Shown one piece after another: positions 24,901-32,438 of a stretch of 64,000 nt of DNA (its first letter is position 1; the number at the start of each line of letters is the position of its first letter). Both the position numbers and the translations under genes were made by a program. The notes beneath the pieces were generated by a model. It did not search any database, had not been told where the DNA came from, and saw nothing but the letters and a program-made list of their open reading frames with translations. Source of the stretch: HGM04593 sp045661225 (GTDB taxonomy: Bacteria; Bacteroidota; Bacteroidia; Bacteroidales; Bacteroidaceae); assembly GCA_045661225.1 (NCBI GenBank), contig JAZRFF010000003.1, positions 1 to 64,000 on the forward strand. Reading direction: 5' to 3'.

Positions 24901-26227
24901 CACCCGAACATATTTCAGAATCGAGATATGTTGCTGTATTCTCCGTTTCGTGATTCTTCAGTTCCTGATATTTTGTAAGCCAAGCAGTCTCAGCCTCATA
25001 AACAGTACGTTCAAGACGCTCCTCGGCATCGAGCAGATAGATGCGTGTTCCGTGCGCAGGAACCTCGACCGACATTGAACCACTCTTCACGCCAACGTCC
25101 TCACGCTCAAAAAGGTCGCGAACCTTTATATTACCGGCAAGGTCAAGCGCTGAAAAATTTATACTTATAGCAGCTGCGGAATTTGTGGGATTATAGAACG
25201 CTACCGCACGTTTCCGGTCTTGCAATTCTTCGGCGTCCTTCACAAGAACATAGCAGCCATTCTCACGCTTAACCACATAAGCCTGCTGTCCCAAAGTATT
25301 TTGGTTAAGAGCAATAAGTTCCTTATTCTGCATAAGCGAAAGAGCATTGCCCTTTATGTCATTCATATCACAGCCTATGAGCAAAGGAGAACTCATTATA
25401 CACCACATACCAAAGTGAGTCTTATCCTCTTCCTCGGTAAGGCCGCGACCGACCTCGAGCATATCCATATCGTTATAATGCCCGTAAGTTGTATACGCCG
25501 ACAGATACAGGCTCTGGTTGATAATACTCTTTACAGACTCCCAACCAAGGTAAATATCCTCTGTTGTACGCCACGAATCGGCAATCTCGCAAGCCCAAGT
25601 ACCGGGAAACGCCCAACGGCAAATATTCCAGGTAACATCGTTGCGTCCAACGGCTTTTATAGCATTGGCAATATCTTTGTAACGCTGTTCGACGTTAAGG
25701 TCAAGCCCTTCATCATTATTACCGGCATCGGCACCGCAATAATCAATCTTTATAAAATCGAAGTTACACTTTTCGGGATTAAAATAGAGGTCAAAGTCAG
25801 CCTCATCGTGACCATAAAGTCCCACACCCCTACCAATTGTGTCCTTGGGATTTCCCCAATACGAAGCACAGGTATTCCGACCGGCATCGCTGTATATTCC
25901 GGCTTTCAACCCCAAACTGTGAATATAGTCAACAAGCGGACGAAGGCCATTCGGGAAACGCTCGGGGTGAATGAGCAAATTACCATCGGAGTCACGACCC
26001 CCAAAGAAGCCATCGTCGATGTTTATGTGATTGTAACCACACTCTTTAAAGCCCAATTCAACCATCGCATCGGCTTGAGCCTGAATAACAGAGTCGTTAA
26101 TCTGGAATCCGTATGTATTCCAGGAACTCCACCCCATCAAAGGAGGTTGCACAACGTGCTGAGCGTTCATTGTGAATGCAAAAAGCAGCATCGATACAAA
26201 CAACACATTTGTAACAAATTTCTTCAT
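21926..26227 (-). CDS. Secreted GH27-GH16 fusion glycosidase
   Basis: A 1433-residue secreted enzyme. A signal peptide covers residues 1-23. Residues about 27-400 are a GH27 alpha-galactosidase: PPLMGWSSWN, nucleophile D162 in FIKIDYCG, acid/base D224 in WRTTEDIYLGW, then the C-terminal beta domain. Residues about 408-545 look like a CBM35/CBM6 module. About 550-1110 hold two similar GEVED/BACON-like blocks (each with GVYRAR or GFYRMRYK and a DLNNDG/DRGQDG motif). A GH16 domain spans about 1115-1353, with EIDVWE at 1232-1237 holding nucleophile and acid/base Glu. The last 80 residues resemble a type A T9SS sorting domain (VYDLAGRKV, GAYII). It could remove alpha-galactose side groups and cut a beta-linked backbone in one polypeptide. 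The natural substrate is not predictable. Confidence 0.93.
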   Translation of the reverse strand: MKKFVTNVLFVSMLLFAFTMNAQHVVQPPLMGWSSWNTYGFQINDSVIQAQADAMVELGFKECGYNHINIDDGFFGGRDSDGNLLIHPERFPNGLRPLVDYIHSLGLKAGIYSDAGRNTCASYWGNPKDTIGRGVGLYGHDEADFDLYFNPEKCNFDFIKIDYCGADAGNNDEGLDLNVEQRYKDIANAIKAVGRNDVTWNICRWAFPGTWACEIADSWRTTEDIYLGWESVKSIINQSLYLSAYTTYGHYNDMDMLEVGRGLTEEEDKTHFGMWCIMSSPLLIGCDMNDIKGNALSLMQNKELIALNQNTLGQQAYVVKRENGCYVLVKDAEELQDRKRAVAFYNPTNSAAAISINFSALDLAGNIKVRDLFEREDVGVKSGSMSVEVPAHGTRIYLLDAEERLERTVYEAETAWLTKYQELKNHETENTATYLDSEICSGGVKVGYLGATAENDLQWRNVYSFEGGEYVMRLSFITGDNRSFKISVNGGEPIETTVNSGGWGTVGTKDYNIVLNKGNNVIRLFAESGWLPDIDCMRLTSLNAPVVPKGDYPVVFDKEQDYTNSSRRLNSVSLNTPSGGEQTLQLPTPLKVYSLVDNGCFNAMPGEVVTPTFGFTGNWMNGFVYIDRGQDGAFEAVLNADGSIPAGSDIMAFSYAEPVLGGAGYNSLGERVTNTNVLNPPAFTIPTDLAPGFYRMRYKVDWASIDPAGRIEDGNGIIKNGGAVCDVAINVHNANGTLSVKAENGRLLAVDDTALPAEVPFGQSLALKIVPDEGYALDYVELRHGHNLDGENVLHGVQQYAVSSVPAFLLKGDVLTIPAEFIDGDVELRAVFVESIETGVAGEYSLAFEKEAARVGGAAAVLSLKAGATSWTQNISGSESYCDYTESFFTLSNTKSLEVSVAESASALNYYLYVDLNNDGSFVPLFNKEGLPAVSSELVSYSYYNGKDSDGNSVDVSNKMLPLVTLPDALPYGVYRARIVGDVNNILPQGTIDLPERGGVVVDFLLNIVDGNCSLKLYTTNGTILGGGNTALPLNITPLATALDIKLLPSVPGFAADEVVVRYGHALEGEQFVNGNKQWAEERFDVSSDALTIPCEFTAGDVAVFADFKPVADSEWQLVFSDEFNAEDYSQPLDEKWMRCQRYGATWNRWLSNSEEVIYIKDGNLVARAIPNPDTASDPVPMITGGIKSNNRFGFTYGYVEARILTGSWIGNFPAFWLMPEDQSAGWPDCGEIDVWETIDTEQRSYHTVHSNWTYDLGQTGNPRSSFNVAVNNDRYHTYGLMWDETSLVWYVDGKEVGRYEKSSNQSMLSQGQWPFDKHFHIILNQSVGNGAWAKDADVTHTYETLFDWVRVYQKPGMLNTDGTVGVVGVDEERQVDVRIVEGGVRVAADAPANVEVYDLAGRKVAETYVRDVLFIPLAQGAYIIENCKVFVK

Positions 26228-26419
26228 AATATTTAACTTTTATTGATATACAAAGTTTATCGGCGTAAATATAAAATATTTTTGCAAATTACGTATTCTA
26301 TTATTTAAAATATTTAAATAAGACATTCTTTAAATCCTCGAAAAAAACCTGAAAGAAAAAAACGTTTTTGTTGTAATAATAATTTCGTATATTCGCGCTT
26401 TAATAAGCAAAAGCGCTAT

Positions 26420-28444
26420 ATGAAATTCGAATTAGTATCCGATTACAAACCTATGGGCGACCAGCCCGAGGCAATAGCACAATTGGTCGAAGGTATCCGC
26501 AACGGAGTACCCTCGCAGACATTGCTTGGCGTAACAGGCTCCGGAAAGACCTATACTATGGCAAATGTCATTAAGGAGATTAACCGTCCGACCCTTATCC
26601 TGAGCCATAATAAAACCCTTGCAGCGCAACTGTACAACGAGTTTAAAGGATTTTTCCCAAACAACGCTGTAGAATACTACGTATCATACTACGACTATTA
26701 CCAGCCCGAGGCCTATATACCATCGAGCGACACCTATATTGAAAAAGACCTCGCCATAAACGACGAAATAGACAAATTACGCCTCGCCGCGACATCGGCA
26801 CTTCTGTCAGGACGCAAGGACGTTGTTGTAATATCGTCAGTCTCGTGCATATACGGAATGGGCAATCCCAGCGATTTTTACAATAATGTGATAGAGGTCC
26901 GCGTAGGACAAAAGATTGACCGCAATGTCTTTCTTCGCAAATTGGTAGGCAGTTTATACACCCGCAACGACGTAGACCTGTCACGCGGAAACTTCAGGGT
27001 AAAGGGCGACACAGTCGAGGTCAGTCTCGCCTACAGCGACCACGTCCTGCGCATCACATTCTGGGACGACGACATTGACGGCATTGAAGAGATTGACAGT
27101 GTCACCGGCGTACGCATCGCCACTTTCGACGACTACAAGATTTACCCGGCCAACCTTTTTATGACCACAAAAGAGAGCACCGAACGCGCTATTGCCGAGA
27201 TTGAGAAAGACCTTGCCGACCGCGTAATGTATTTTCAAGAGGTTGGCCAGCCACTCGAAGCCAAAAGATTGCAAGAACGCGTAACATACGACATTGAAAT
27301 GTTGCGCGAGCTTGGCCACTGCTCGGGCATCGAGAACTACTCACGCTATTTTGACGGACGCGAGGCTGGGACACGTCCCTATTGCCTTTTAGACTTTTTC
27401 CCAAAAGATTTTCTGCTCATTATAGACGAGAGCCACGTTAGCGTACCCCAGATTCACGCAATGTACGGCGGTGACAGAGCGCGCAAAAAAAACCTTGTGG
27501 AGTTCGGATTCCGCCTACCCGCGGCATTCGACAACCGTCCGCTAAAGTTCGAAGAATTCGAAGAGCTCACACCGCAGACCATATACGTTAGCGCCACCCC
27601 TACCAATTACGAGCTCAAGCGCAGCGAAGGCATTATTGTAGAGCAGGTGATACGCCCCACCGGACTGCTCGACCCCATAATAGAGGTACGTCCGCTCGAG
27701 AATCAGGTCGACGACCTTATGGAAGAGATTCAAGTGCGGGTTGAGCGCGAAGAGCGCGTGCTTGCAACCACCATCTCGAAGCGTATGGCCGAAGAGCTCA
27801 CCGACTACCTGCAACAGCACGGTGTGCGTTGCAACTACATACACAGCGACGTCGACACTCTTGACCGCATACAGATTATGACCGACCTGCGCGAGGGGCT
27901 TTACGACGTACTCATTGGCGTCAACCTTCTGCGCGAAGGATTAGACCTGCCCGAAGTTTCGCTTGTCGCAGTACTTGACGCCGACAACGAAGGATTCTTG
28001 CGCGACCACCGCTCGCTCACACAAACAGCCGGACGTGCCGCACGTAATGTAAACGGAATGGTAATATTCTATGCCGACAAGATAACCGACAGCATTCGCC
28101 GCACCATCGACGAGACCAACCGCCGCCGCGAGAAACAGATACGCTACAACACCGAGCATAATATAACCCCCACGCAAATAAAAAAGGAGATAAGCAATGC
28201 ACTCACAAGCGAGAAGCGCGACACCGGCAAGAGAGGCAACAAGGCATACGACAATGCACCACAGCAGACACCCATTGCCTGCGACCCCATTGTTGGCTAT
28301 ATGAGCGCCGAGCAACTCAAAAAGAGCATCGAACGCACACGTCGCCTTATGGAAGAAGCCGCAGCAAAAATGGAATTTATCGATGCCGCCCAATATCGCG
28401 ACGAAATGTTCAAATTGATGGAGATATTAAAAGAGAAAGAGTAA
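26420..28444 (+). CDS. uvrB: Excinuclease ABC subunit UvrB
   Basis: A 674-residue helicase-like subunit of nucleotide excision repair. Walker A is GVTGSGKT near residues 39-46. The beta-hairpin that probes DNA is in YYVSYYDYYQPEAYIP. Walker B DESH is near 340 (IIDESHVSVPQ), the helicase motif VI region is QTAGRAARN, and the C-terminal UVR domain (EFIDAAQYRDEM) binds UvrC. The length matches the family. A possible -7 box TATATTCG lies at 26387-26394, but its -33 spacing (17 nt) is short. It is convergent with the RsmI-like gene that follows; no terminator is clear between them. Confidence 0.98.
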   Translation: MKFELVSDYKPMGDQPEAIAQLVEGIRNGVPSQTLLGVTGSGKTYTMANVIKEINRPTLILSHNKTLAAQLYNEFKGFFPNNAVEYYVSYYDYYQPEAYIPSSDTYIEKDLAINDEIDKLRLAATSALLSGRKDVVVISSVSCIYGMGNPSDFYNNVIEVRVGQKIDRNVFLRKLVGSLYTRNDVDLSRGNFRVKGDTVEVSLAYSDHVLRITFWDDDIDGIEEIDSVTGVRIATFDDYKIYPANLFMTTKESTERAIAEIEKDLADRVMYFQEVGQPLEAKRLQERVTYDIEMLRELGHCSGIENYSRYFDGREAGTRPYCLLDFFPKDFLLIIDESHVSVPQIHAMYGGDRARKKNLVEFGFRLPAAFDNRPLKFEEFEELTPQTIYVSATPTNYELKRSEGIIVEQVIRPTGLLDPIIEVRPLENQVDDLMEEIQVRVEREERVLATTISKRMAEELTDYLQQHGVRCNYIHSDVDTLDRIQIMTDLREGLYDVLIGVNLLREGLDLPEVSLVAVLDADNEGFLRDHRSLTQTAGRAARNVNGMVIFYADKITDSIRRTIDETNRRREKQIRYNTEHNITPTQIKKEISNALTSEKRDTGKRGNKAYDNAPQQTPIACDPIVGYMSAEQLKKSIERTRRLMEEAAAKMEFIDAAQYRDEMFKLMEILKEKE

Positions 28445-28513
28445 GGAGCACAACCCTGCCCATTTGTATAAAGCCCATAAAACCCCGCCACAACCCCACT
28501 GTTGCCGGTTTCC

Positions 28514-29218
28514 TTATTTATACAACAGGAATATACAGGGAATTTTCGAAAGGTCGGGCACCTTGCCCTTCCACTCTTTCACGGTACGTGTCCGCGCATA
28601 TTCCCCCTCGCAAGTCAGGTTGGCAGCAATGCACAGTTTGGTTTGCGGACGACAAACAGCAATAATATCCTCTATTGTCTTTGCATTACGATAAGGAGTT
28701 TCAATAAAAATCTGCGTCTGCTCTTCGGCATATACACGCTGTTCCAATTGGCGCAATTTCTTTGCACGCTCATCGGGTTTTATAGGAAGATAGCCGTTGA
28801 AAGCAAAGCTTTGTCCATTGAACCCCGATGCCATAACAGACAATATTATGCTCGAAGGCCCCACAAGAGGCATCACTCTCAGCCCTTTACGTTGCGCTAT
28901 TGCCACAACGTCAGCACCGGGGTCGGCAACCGCCGGACAACCGGCCTCGGAAATAACCCCCATAGGCTTACCTTCGACAAGCGGTTTAAGATAGCCCGCC
29001 ACAGCCTCGGGAGAGGTGTGTTTGTTAAGCTCAAAGAATTGCGAACCGTCAATATCGAACTGCGCATCGACCTTGCGCAAGAAACGACGCGCCGAGCGAA
29101 TATCCTCAACAATAAAATGCCGTATTCCGGATATAATATCACTGTTATATTGTGGCAGCACATTATGCAGCGGAGTGTCGCCCAGCGTAACAGGTATAAG
29201 ATAGAGTGCTGTTTCCAT
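28514..29218 (-). CDS. RsmI-like SAM-dependent methyltransferase (paralogue)
   Basis: A 234-residue tetrapyrrole-methylase-fold protein related to RsmI but with a different start (ALYLIPVTLGDTPLHNVLP) and a modified SAM loop (ISEAGCPAVADPGADVV). The motif GPSSIILSVMASG and FIETPYRN are conserved. Bacteroidota commonly carry this second member in addition to RsmI (here at 6959-7651); its RNA target is not known. The start codon overlaps the stop of the GT2 gene by 1 nt (TAATG), implying coupled translation. Confidence 0.88.
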   Translation of the reverse strand: METALYLIPVTLGDTPLHNVLPQYNSDIISGIRHFIVEDIRSARRFLRKVDAQFDIDGSQFFELNKHTSPEAVAGYLKPLVEGKPMGVISEAGCPAVADPGADVVAIAQRKGLRVMPLVGPSSIILSVMASGFNGQSFAFNGYLPIKPDERAKKLRQLEQRVYAEEQTQIFIETPYRNAKTIEDIIAVCRPQTKLCIAANLTCEGEYARTRTVKEWKGKVPDLSKIPCIFLLYK

Positions 29219-30234
29219 TATTTATGCAGTTGTGAATAGTATTTTTTTCTGCGGACATAATATTCCCAAAGTATTGAAAAACGGCTCATTCCGTTTAAGT
29301 TCCGAGTAACAGAGTGCGCTATATTATCGGCACGCACCGCTCTATACTCTTTTTTCATTTTTCTGTAATCGCGACGCGCACGTACCACGGCGCAGAAGTC
29401 GCCCCACGCAAACGTAAAAAGGAAACGGCACGCAGCAACACAATCAAGCAACAAGCGCACACGCAGCACACGGCGCAGCTCCTCTTCGGGCAGATTCTTG
29501 TAAAGCATCAACAGATTATTGCGAAAATTCAAGTAGGTCTTTCGGGGGTTACCCTTGTCAAGCGTCGCCCCGCCAACGTGATAGACCACGCTCTGCGGAA
29601 CAGCATATACCCCAAGCCCCCTTGACGCCATACGCCAACAGAGGTCAATCTCCTCCATATGGGCAAAGAAACGCTCATCAAAGCCTCCTACCGACCGGAA
29701 ATCGGCACTGCGCACCATCATTGCTGCGCCCGATGCCCAAAAGACAGGCAAAATATCGTCATACTGACCTTTATCCTCCTCCACGGTAGAAAAAAGCCGT
29801 CCACGACAATAGGGATAACCGTAACGGTCAATCATACCGCCTGAAGCCCCGGCATACTCAAAATTGCGTTTCGATTTATAAGAAAGAATCTTGGGCTGGC
29901 AAGCCGCAACGCCCGGAGCGCTATCCATAAAAGCCACAAGCGGTTCAATCCAACCGTGAGTAACCTCAACATCGGAGTTCAGCAACAAGAAATATTCGGC
30001 ATCGACCATCGCAAGCGCCCTGTTATATCCGCCCGCAAAGCCGTAATTACTCTCAAGAGCTATCAGACGCACTTGCGGATAGTTATCCTTCAAGAACAAA
30101 AGCGAACCATCGGTCGAAGCATTATCGGCAACAACAACCTCGACACCAGCGGAATTAACGACCACCGAAGGTAGAAAGCGCCTTAACACCTCCTCGCCAT
30201 TGTAATTCAGAATAACCACTGCAACCTTTGCCAT
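29218..30234 (-). CDS. Family 2 glycosyltransferase
   Basis: A 338-residue GT-A glycosyltransferase. Residues 1-100 carry the nucleotide-sugar site (VAVVILNYNGEE, VADNASTDGS, LLNSDVEV). A WASGAAMMVR motif and the acceptor-side FFAHMEEIDLCWRM (near 190-204) fit the rhamnosyl-transferase-like subgroup with an ExDLCWR catalytic signature. C-terminal residues (about 250-330) are basic with an amphipathic segment. It sits between mtaB (5 bp) and the RsmI-like gene (1-nt overlap), a fixed operon in Bacteroidales. Its acceptor is unknown, possibly cell-surface glycan. Confidence 0.92.
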   Translation of the reverse strand: MAKVAVVILNYNGEEVLRRFLPSVVVNSAGVEVVVADNASTDGSLLFLKDNYPQVRLIALESNYGFAGGYNRALAMVDAEYFLLLNSDVEVTHGWIEPLVAFMDSAPGVAACQPKILSYKSKRNFEYAGASGGMIDRYGYPYCRGRLFSTVEEDKGQYDDILPVFWASGAAMMVRSADFRSVGGFDERFFAHMEEIDLCWRMASRGLGVYAVPQSVVYHVGGATLDKGNPRKTYLNFRNNLLMLYKNLPEEELRRVLRVRLLLDCVAACRFLFTFAWGDFCAVVRARRDYRKMKKEYRAVRADNIAHSVTRNLNGMSRFSILWEYYVRRKKYYSQLHK

Positions 30235-30239
30235 ACGTC

Positions 30240-31574
30240 TTAATCCTCAAAGCCAATAATCTCATCGACCACAAGAGCCGAACGCTCATCGTTAAAATCG
30301 CCCAAGCGCACACGCACAAGACGATTCACACATTCCGACTTCGCCACCGTTTCGACGCGAATATAATTTGCCGTAAAACCACCCATAGGCATTCCTGCAC
30401 GCGGTTTTTCGAACAAGACCACAGCCTCACGGCCCACAAAGCGCGAATAAAAAGCGATACGTTTCTCCTCGCTTAACGATATAAGCAACTGACTGCGACG
30501 ATGCTTTTCGGCCGGTGATACAGCGCCATCAATTTTGAGAGCCTGCGTACCCGGACGTTCCGAATAACTGAAAACGTGCAACTGCGAAACATCAAGCCCC
30601 TTTATAAATTCATAGGCCCTCTCGAAAAGTTCCTCACTCTCGCCACGCGTACCCACTATCACATCAACCCCGATAAAGGCATTCGGCATCACCTCGCGCA
30701 CCTTTGCAATCTTCTGCGCAAAGAAAGTTGTATCGTAGCGACGATGCATAAGCTTAAGAACCTCATCGCTACCCGCTTGAAGCGGAATATGAAAATGCGG
30801 CATAAAAGCACGCGAGCGAGATACATAGTCAATTATCTCATCTGTTATCAGATTCGGTTCTATCGATGATATTCTGTAACGCGATATTCCGTCAACACCA
30901 TCAAGAGCCTTTACCAACGACACAAAACTCTCGCCTGTAGATTTACCAAAATCGCCTATATTGACACCGGTAATCACAATCTCACGTCCGCCCTCGGCAG
31001 CCGCCTTTTGAGCCTGTTCGACAAGTTCCGCAATATGCGGGTTACGACTGCGTCCGCGTGCAAAAGGTATTGTACAATAGGTACAGAAGTAATCACAGCC
31101 GTCCTGCACCTTAAGGAAATAACGTGTACGGTCGCCACGCGAACAAGAGTGCACAAAATTACGTACATTCTTTGTAGGTTGCGCATACCACTCACCCTCA
31201 CCGGTGTGCTTTTCAAGATTGCCAAGATGCTCAAGCACATCGCCTTTCTTGTCAATTCCGAGCACCACATCGACCCCAAGTTCTTTAGATAACTTTTCGG
31301 CCGACAGTTGCGCATAACACCCTGTAACGACCACATAAGCCCCGGGGTTCTGACGCACAAGTTTGTGTATAACCTGACGACACTTCTTTTCGGCCTCTTG
31401 CGTTACAGCACAACTATTCACAACACAAATATCAGCCTTCTCGCCACGCTTTGCGGTACGTATTCCGGCCTCTTGCAGTTGTCGCTCTATAGTTGCAGTC
31501 TCCGAGAAATTCAACTTACAGCCAAGAGTATAATATATCGCCTTTTTATCTTTAAAAACGCTTTTATCAATCAT
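30240..31574 (-). CDS. mtaB: tRNA t6A37 methylthiotransferase MtaB
   Basis: A 444-residue radical SAM methylthiotransferase that converts t6A to ms2t6A at position 37 of tRNAs reading ANN codons. Three N-terminal Cys are visible (YTLGCKLN, NSCAVT, TGCYAQL), then the radical SAM cluster CDYFCTYC in the GCDYFCTYCTIPFARG stretch, ending in a TRAM domain (MPMGGFTANYIRVE). The annotated start MIDKSVFKDK matches the usual Bacteroidales N-terminus; a start nine codons upstream is less likely. It is first in the operon with GT2 and the RsmI-like gene. Confidence 0.95.
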   Translation of the reverse strand: MIDKSVFKDKKAIYYTLGCKLNFSETATIERQLQEAGIRTAKRGEKADICVVNSCAVTQEAEKKCRQVIHKLVRQNPGAYVVVTGCYAQLSAEKLSKELGVDVVLGIDKKGDVLEHLGNLEKHTGEGEWYAQPTKNVRNFVHSCSRGDRTRYFLKVQDGCDYFCTYCTIPFARGRSRNPHIAELVEQAQKAAAEGGREIVITGVNIGDFGKSTGESFVSLVKALDGVDGISRYRISSIEPNLITDEIIDYVSRSRAFMPHFHIPLQAGSDEVLKLMHRRYDTTFFAQKIAKVREVMPNAFIGVDVIVGTRGESEELFERAYEFIKGLDVSQLHVFSYSERPGTQALKIDGAVSPAEKHRRSQLLISLSEEKRIAFYSRFVGREAVVLFEKPRAGMPMGGFTANYIRVETVAKSECVNRLVRVRLGDFNDERSALVVDEIIGFED

Positions 31575-31608
31575 TGAATGTGATTTTGCATAAAAAAACA
31601 AATCTACG

Positions 31609-31640
31609 CGAAAATAGTATCTTTTTTGAATACCTGCAAA
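31609..31640 (-). promoter_or_regulatory. Promoter of the mtaB operon
   Basis: Minus strand TTTG (31640-31637), 20-nt spacer, TATTTTCG (31616-31609). The -7 differs from consensus at one base (C for T). An alternative TAGATTTG at 31606-31599 has no -33 partner. Confidence 0.5.
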
Positions 31641-31650
31641 AGTTAAAGAA

Positions 31651-31683
31651 CAAAAAAACAGGCCGACCCACCGGTCGGTCTGT
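31651..31683 (-). terminator. Terminator after the 68-residue lipoprotein
   Basis: Stem ACAGGCCGACC/GGTCGGTCTGT (31658-31668 with 31673-31683, loop CACC) followed on the minus strand by TTTTTTTG. A second hairpin lies at about 31738-31764. The next transcript downstream (mtaB) starts within 30 bp. Confidence 0.85.
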
Positions 31684-31794
31684 TATATCAAAACCTTTTT
31701 TACAGGATAAGAATCCATTTATCCGAAGAATAGAGGCTAATCTCTTGTCAAAGACAAAGAGATTAAGAGCCACTAAACTTCTAAATTCCGAGAA

Positions 31795-32001
31795 TTACTC
31801 TGCGGGAACTACCTCTGTAGCAACCTTACCACCTGCATCGGGACCAGGAGCAGCAGCAGGAATTACTTCTGTTGCAGCAGCGGGTACAACCTCAGTTGCA
31901 ATGTTGTCAATGCACTCTTTTGCAGCCTCCTCGTTTGAAGCGTTACCACCACAAGATGTCATAGCAAGAGCCAAAACAGCTACATAGAAAAACTTCTTCA
32001 T
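31795..32001 (-). CDS. Small lipoprotein with VVPAA repeats
   Basis: A 68-residue lipoprotein. The signal LALAMTSC ends at Cys17. After a short acidic stretch (NEEAAKE) comes a Pro/Ala-rich tail in which TEVVPAA, TEVIPAA and TEVVPAE are near-repeats, separated by the Gly-rich APGPDAGGK. It has no recognised domain. It has its own -7 box (TAACTTTG, minus 32081-32074) and terminator, and is divergent from the S9 peptidase gene. It could be a short surface or spacer peptide. Confidence 0.8.
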   Translation of the reverse strand: MKKFFYVAVLALAMTSCGGNASNEEAAKECIDNIATEVVPAAATEVIPAAAPGPDAGGKVATEVVPAE

Positions 32002-32073
32002 AACAATACAAATATTAAATTAATGCTTACTCCCTTTTTAGCGTTTCAGCAACCTCTTTCTCTAAACACAATG

Positions 32074-32081
32074 CAAAGTTA
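32074..32081 (-). promoter_or_regulatory. -7 element of the small lipoprotein gene
   Basis: TAACTTTG on the minus strand, with a start codon 73 nt downstream. No clear -33 box is seen. In the 436 bp between 32002 and 32438 I see only this and the divergent promoter at 32341. Confidence 0.5.
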
Positions 32082-32340
32082 CTACATTTTATTTATTGTT
32101 TTACATTTTTTTAAAATATTTTATCGCAAAAAGTTATAAAATAGAGAAAAAATGTCATTTATACCCTAAAACAAGAAGCAACCTCATATAAATTAAGGCA
32201 TTCCGCAAGGCTTCACGACAAGAGATAAGTTTTTTACTGATTCTTAACATTTAACGCAACACTGTTATCCGTCAACATAATCTGCAAAAGTTACTATACT
32301 GAATAATATATAATAAGAGGAATTTATTTAATAAGTTTAA

Positions 32341-32371
32341 TTTGAATTTCAAATAAATATATGTATTTTTG
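32341..32371 (+). promoter_or_regulatory. Promoter of the S9 peptidase
   Basis: TTTG (32341-32344), exactly 19 nt, TATTTTTG (32364-32371): an ideal Bacteroidota promoter. Leader about 60 nt. Confidence 0.85.
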
Positions 32372-32438
32372 CATCTTAACCGAATAAGTGTATAAATATA
32401 CAACTCAACATAAAAAAACAATACAAAATACCCAAACG

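Noticed and set aside
23834..25078. Long plus-strand frame opposite the GH27-GH16 gene
   Set aside because: It is rich in His, Arg and Cys with no domain or signal, and the opposite strand has clear catalytic motifs through the whole region. The same holds for 25220-26236.
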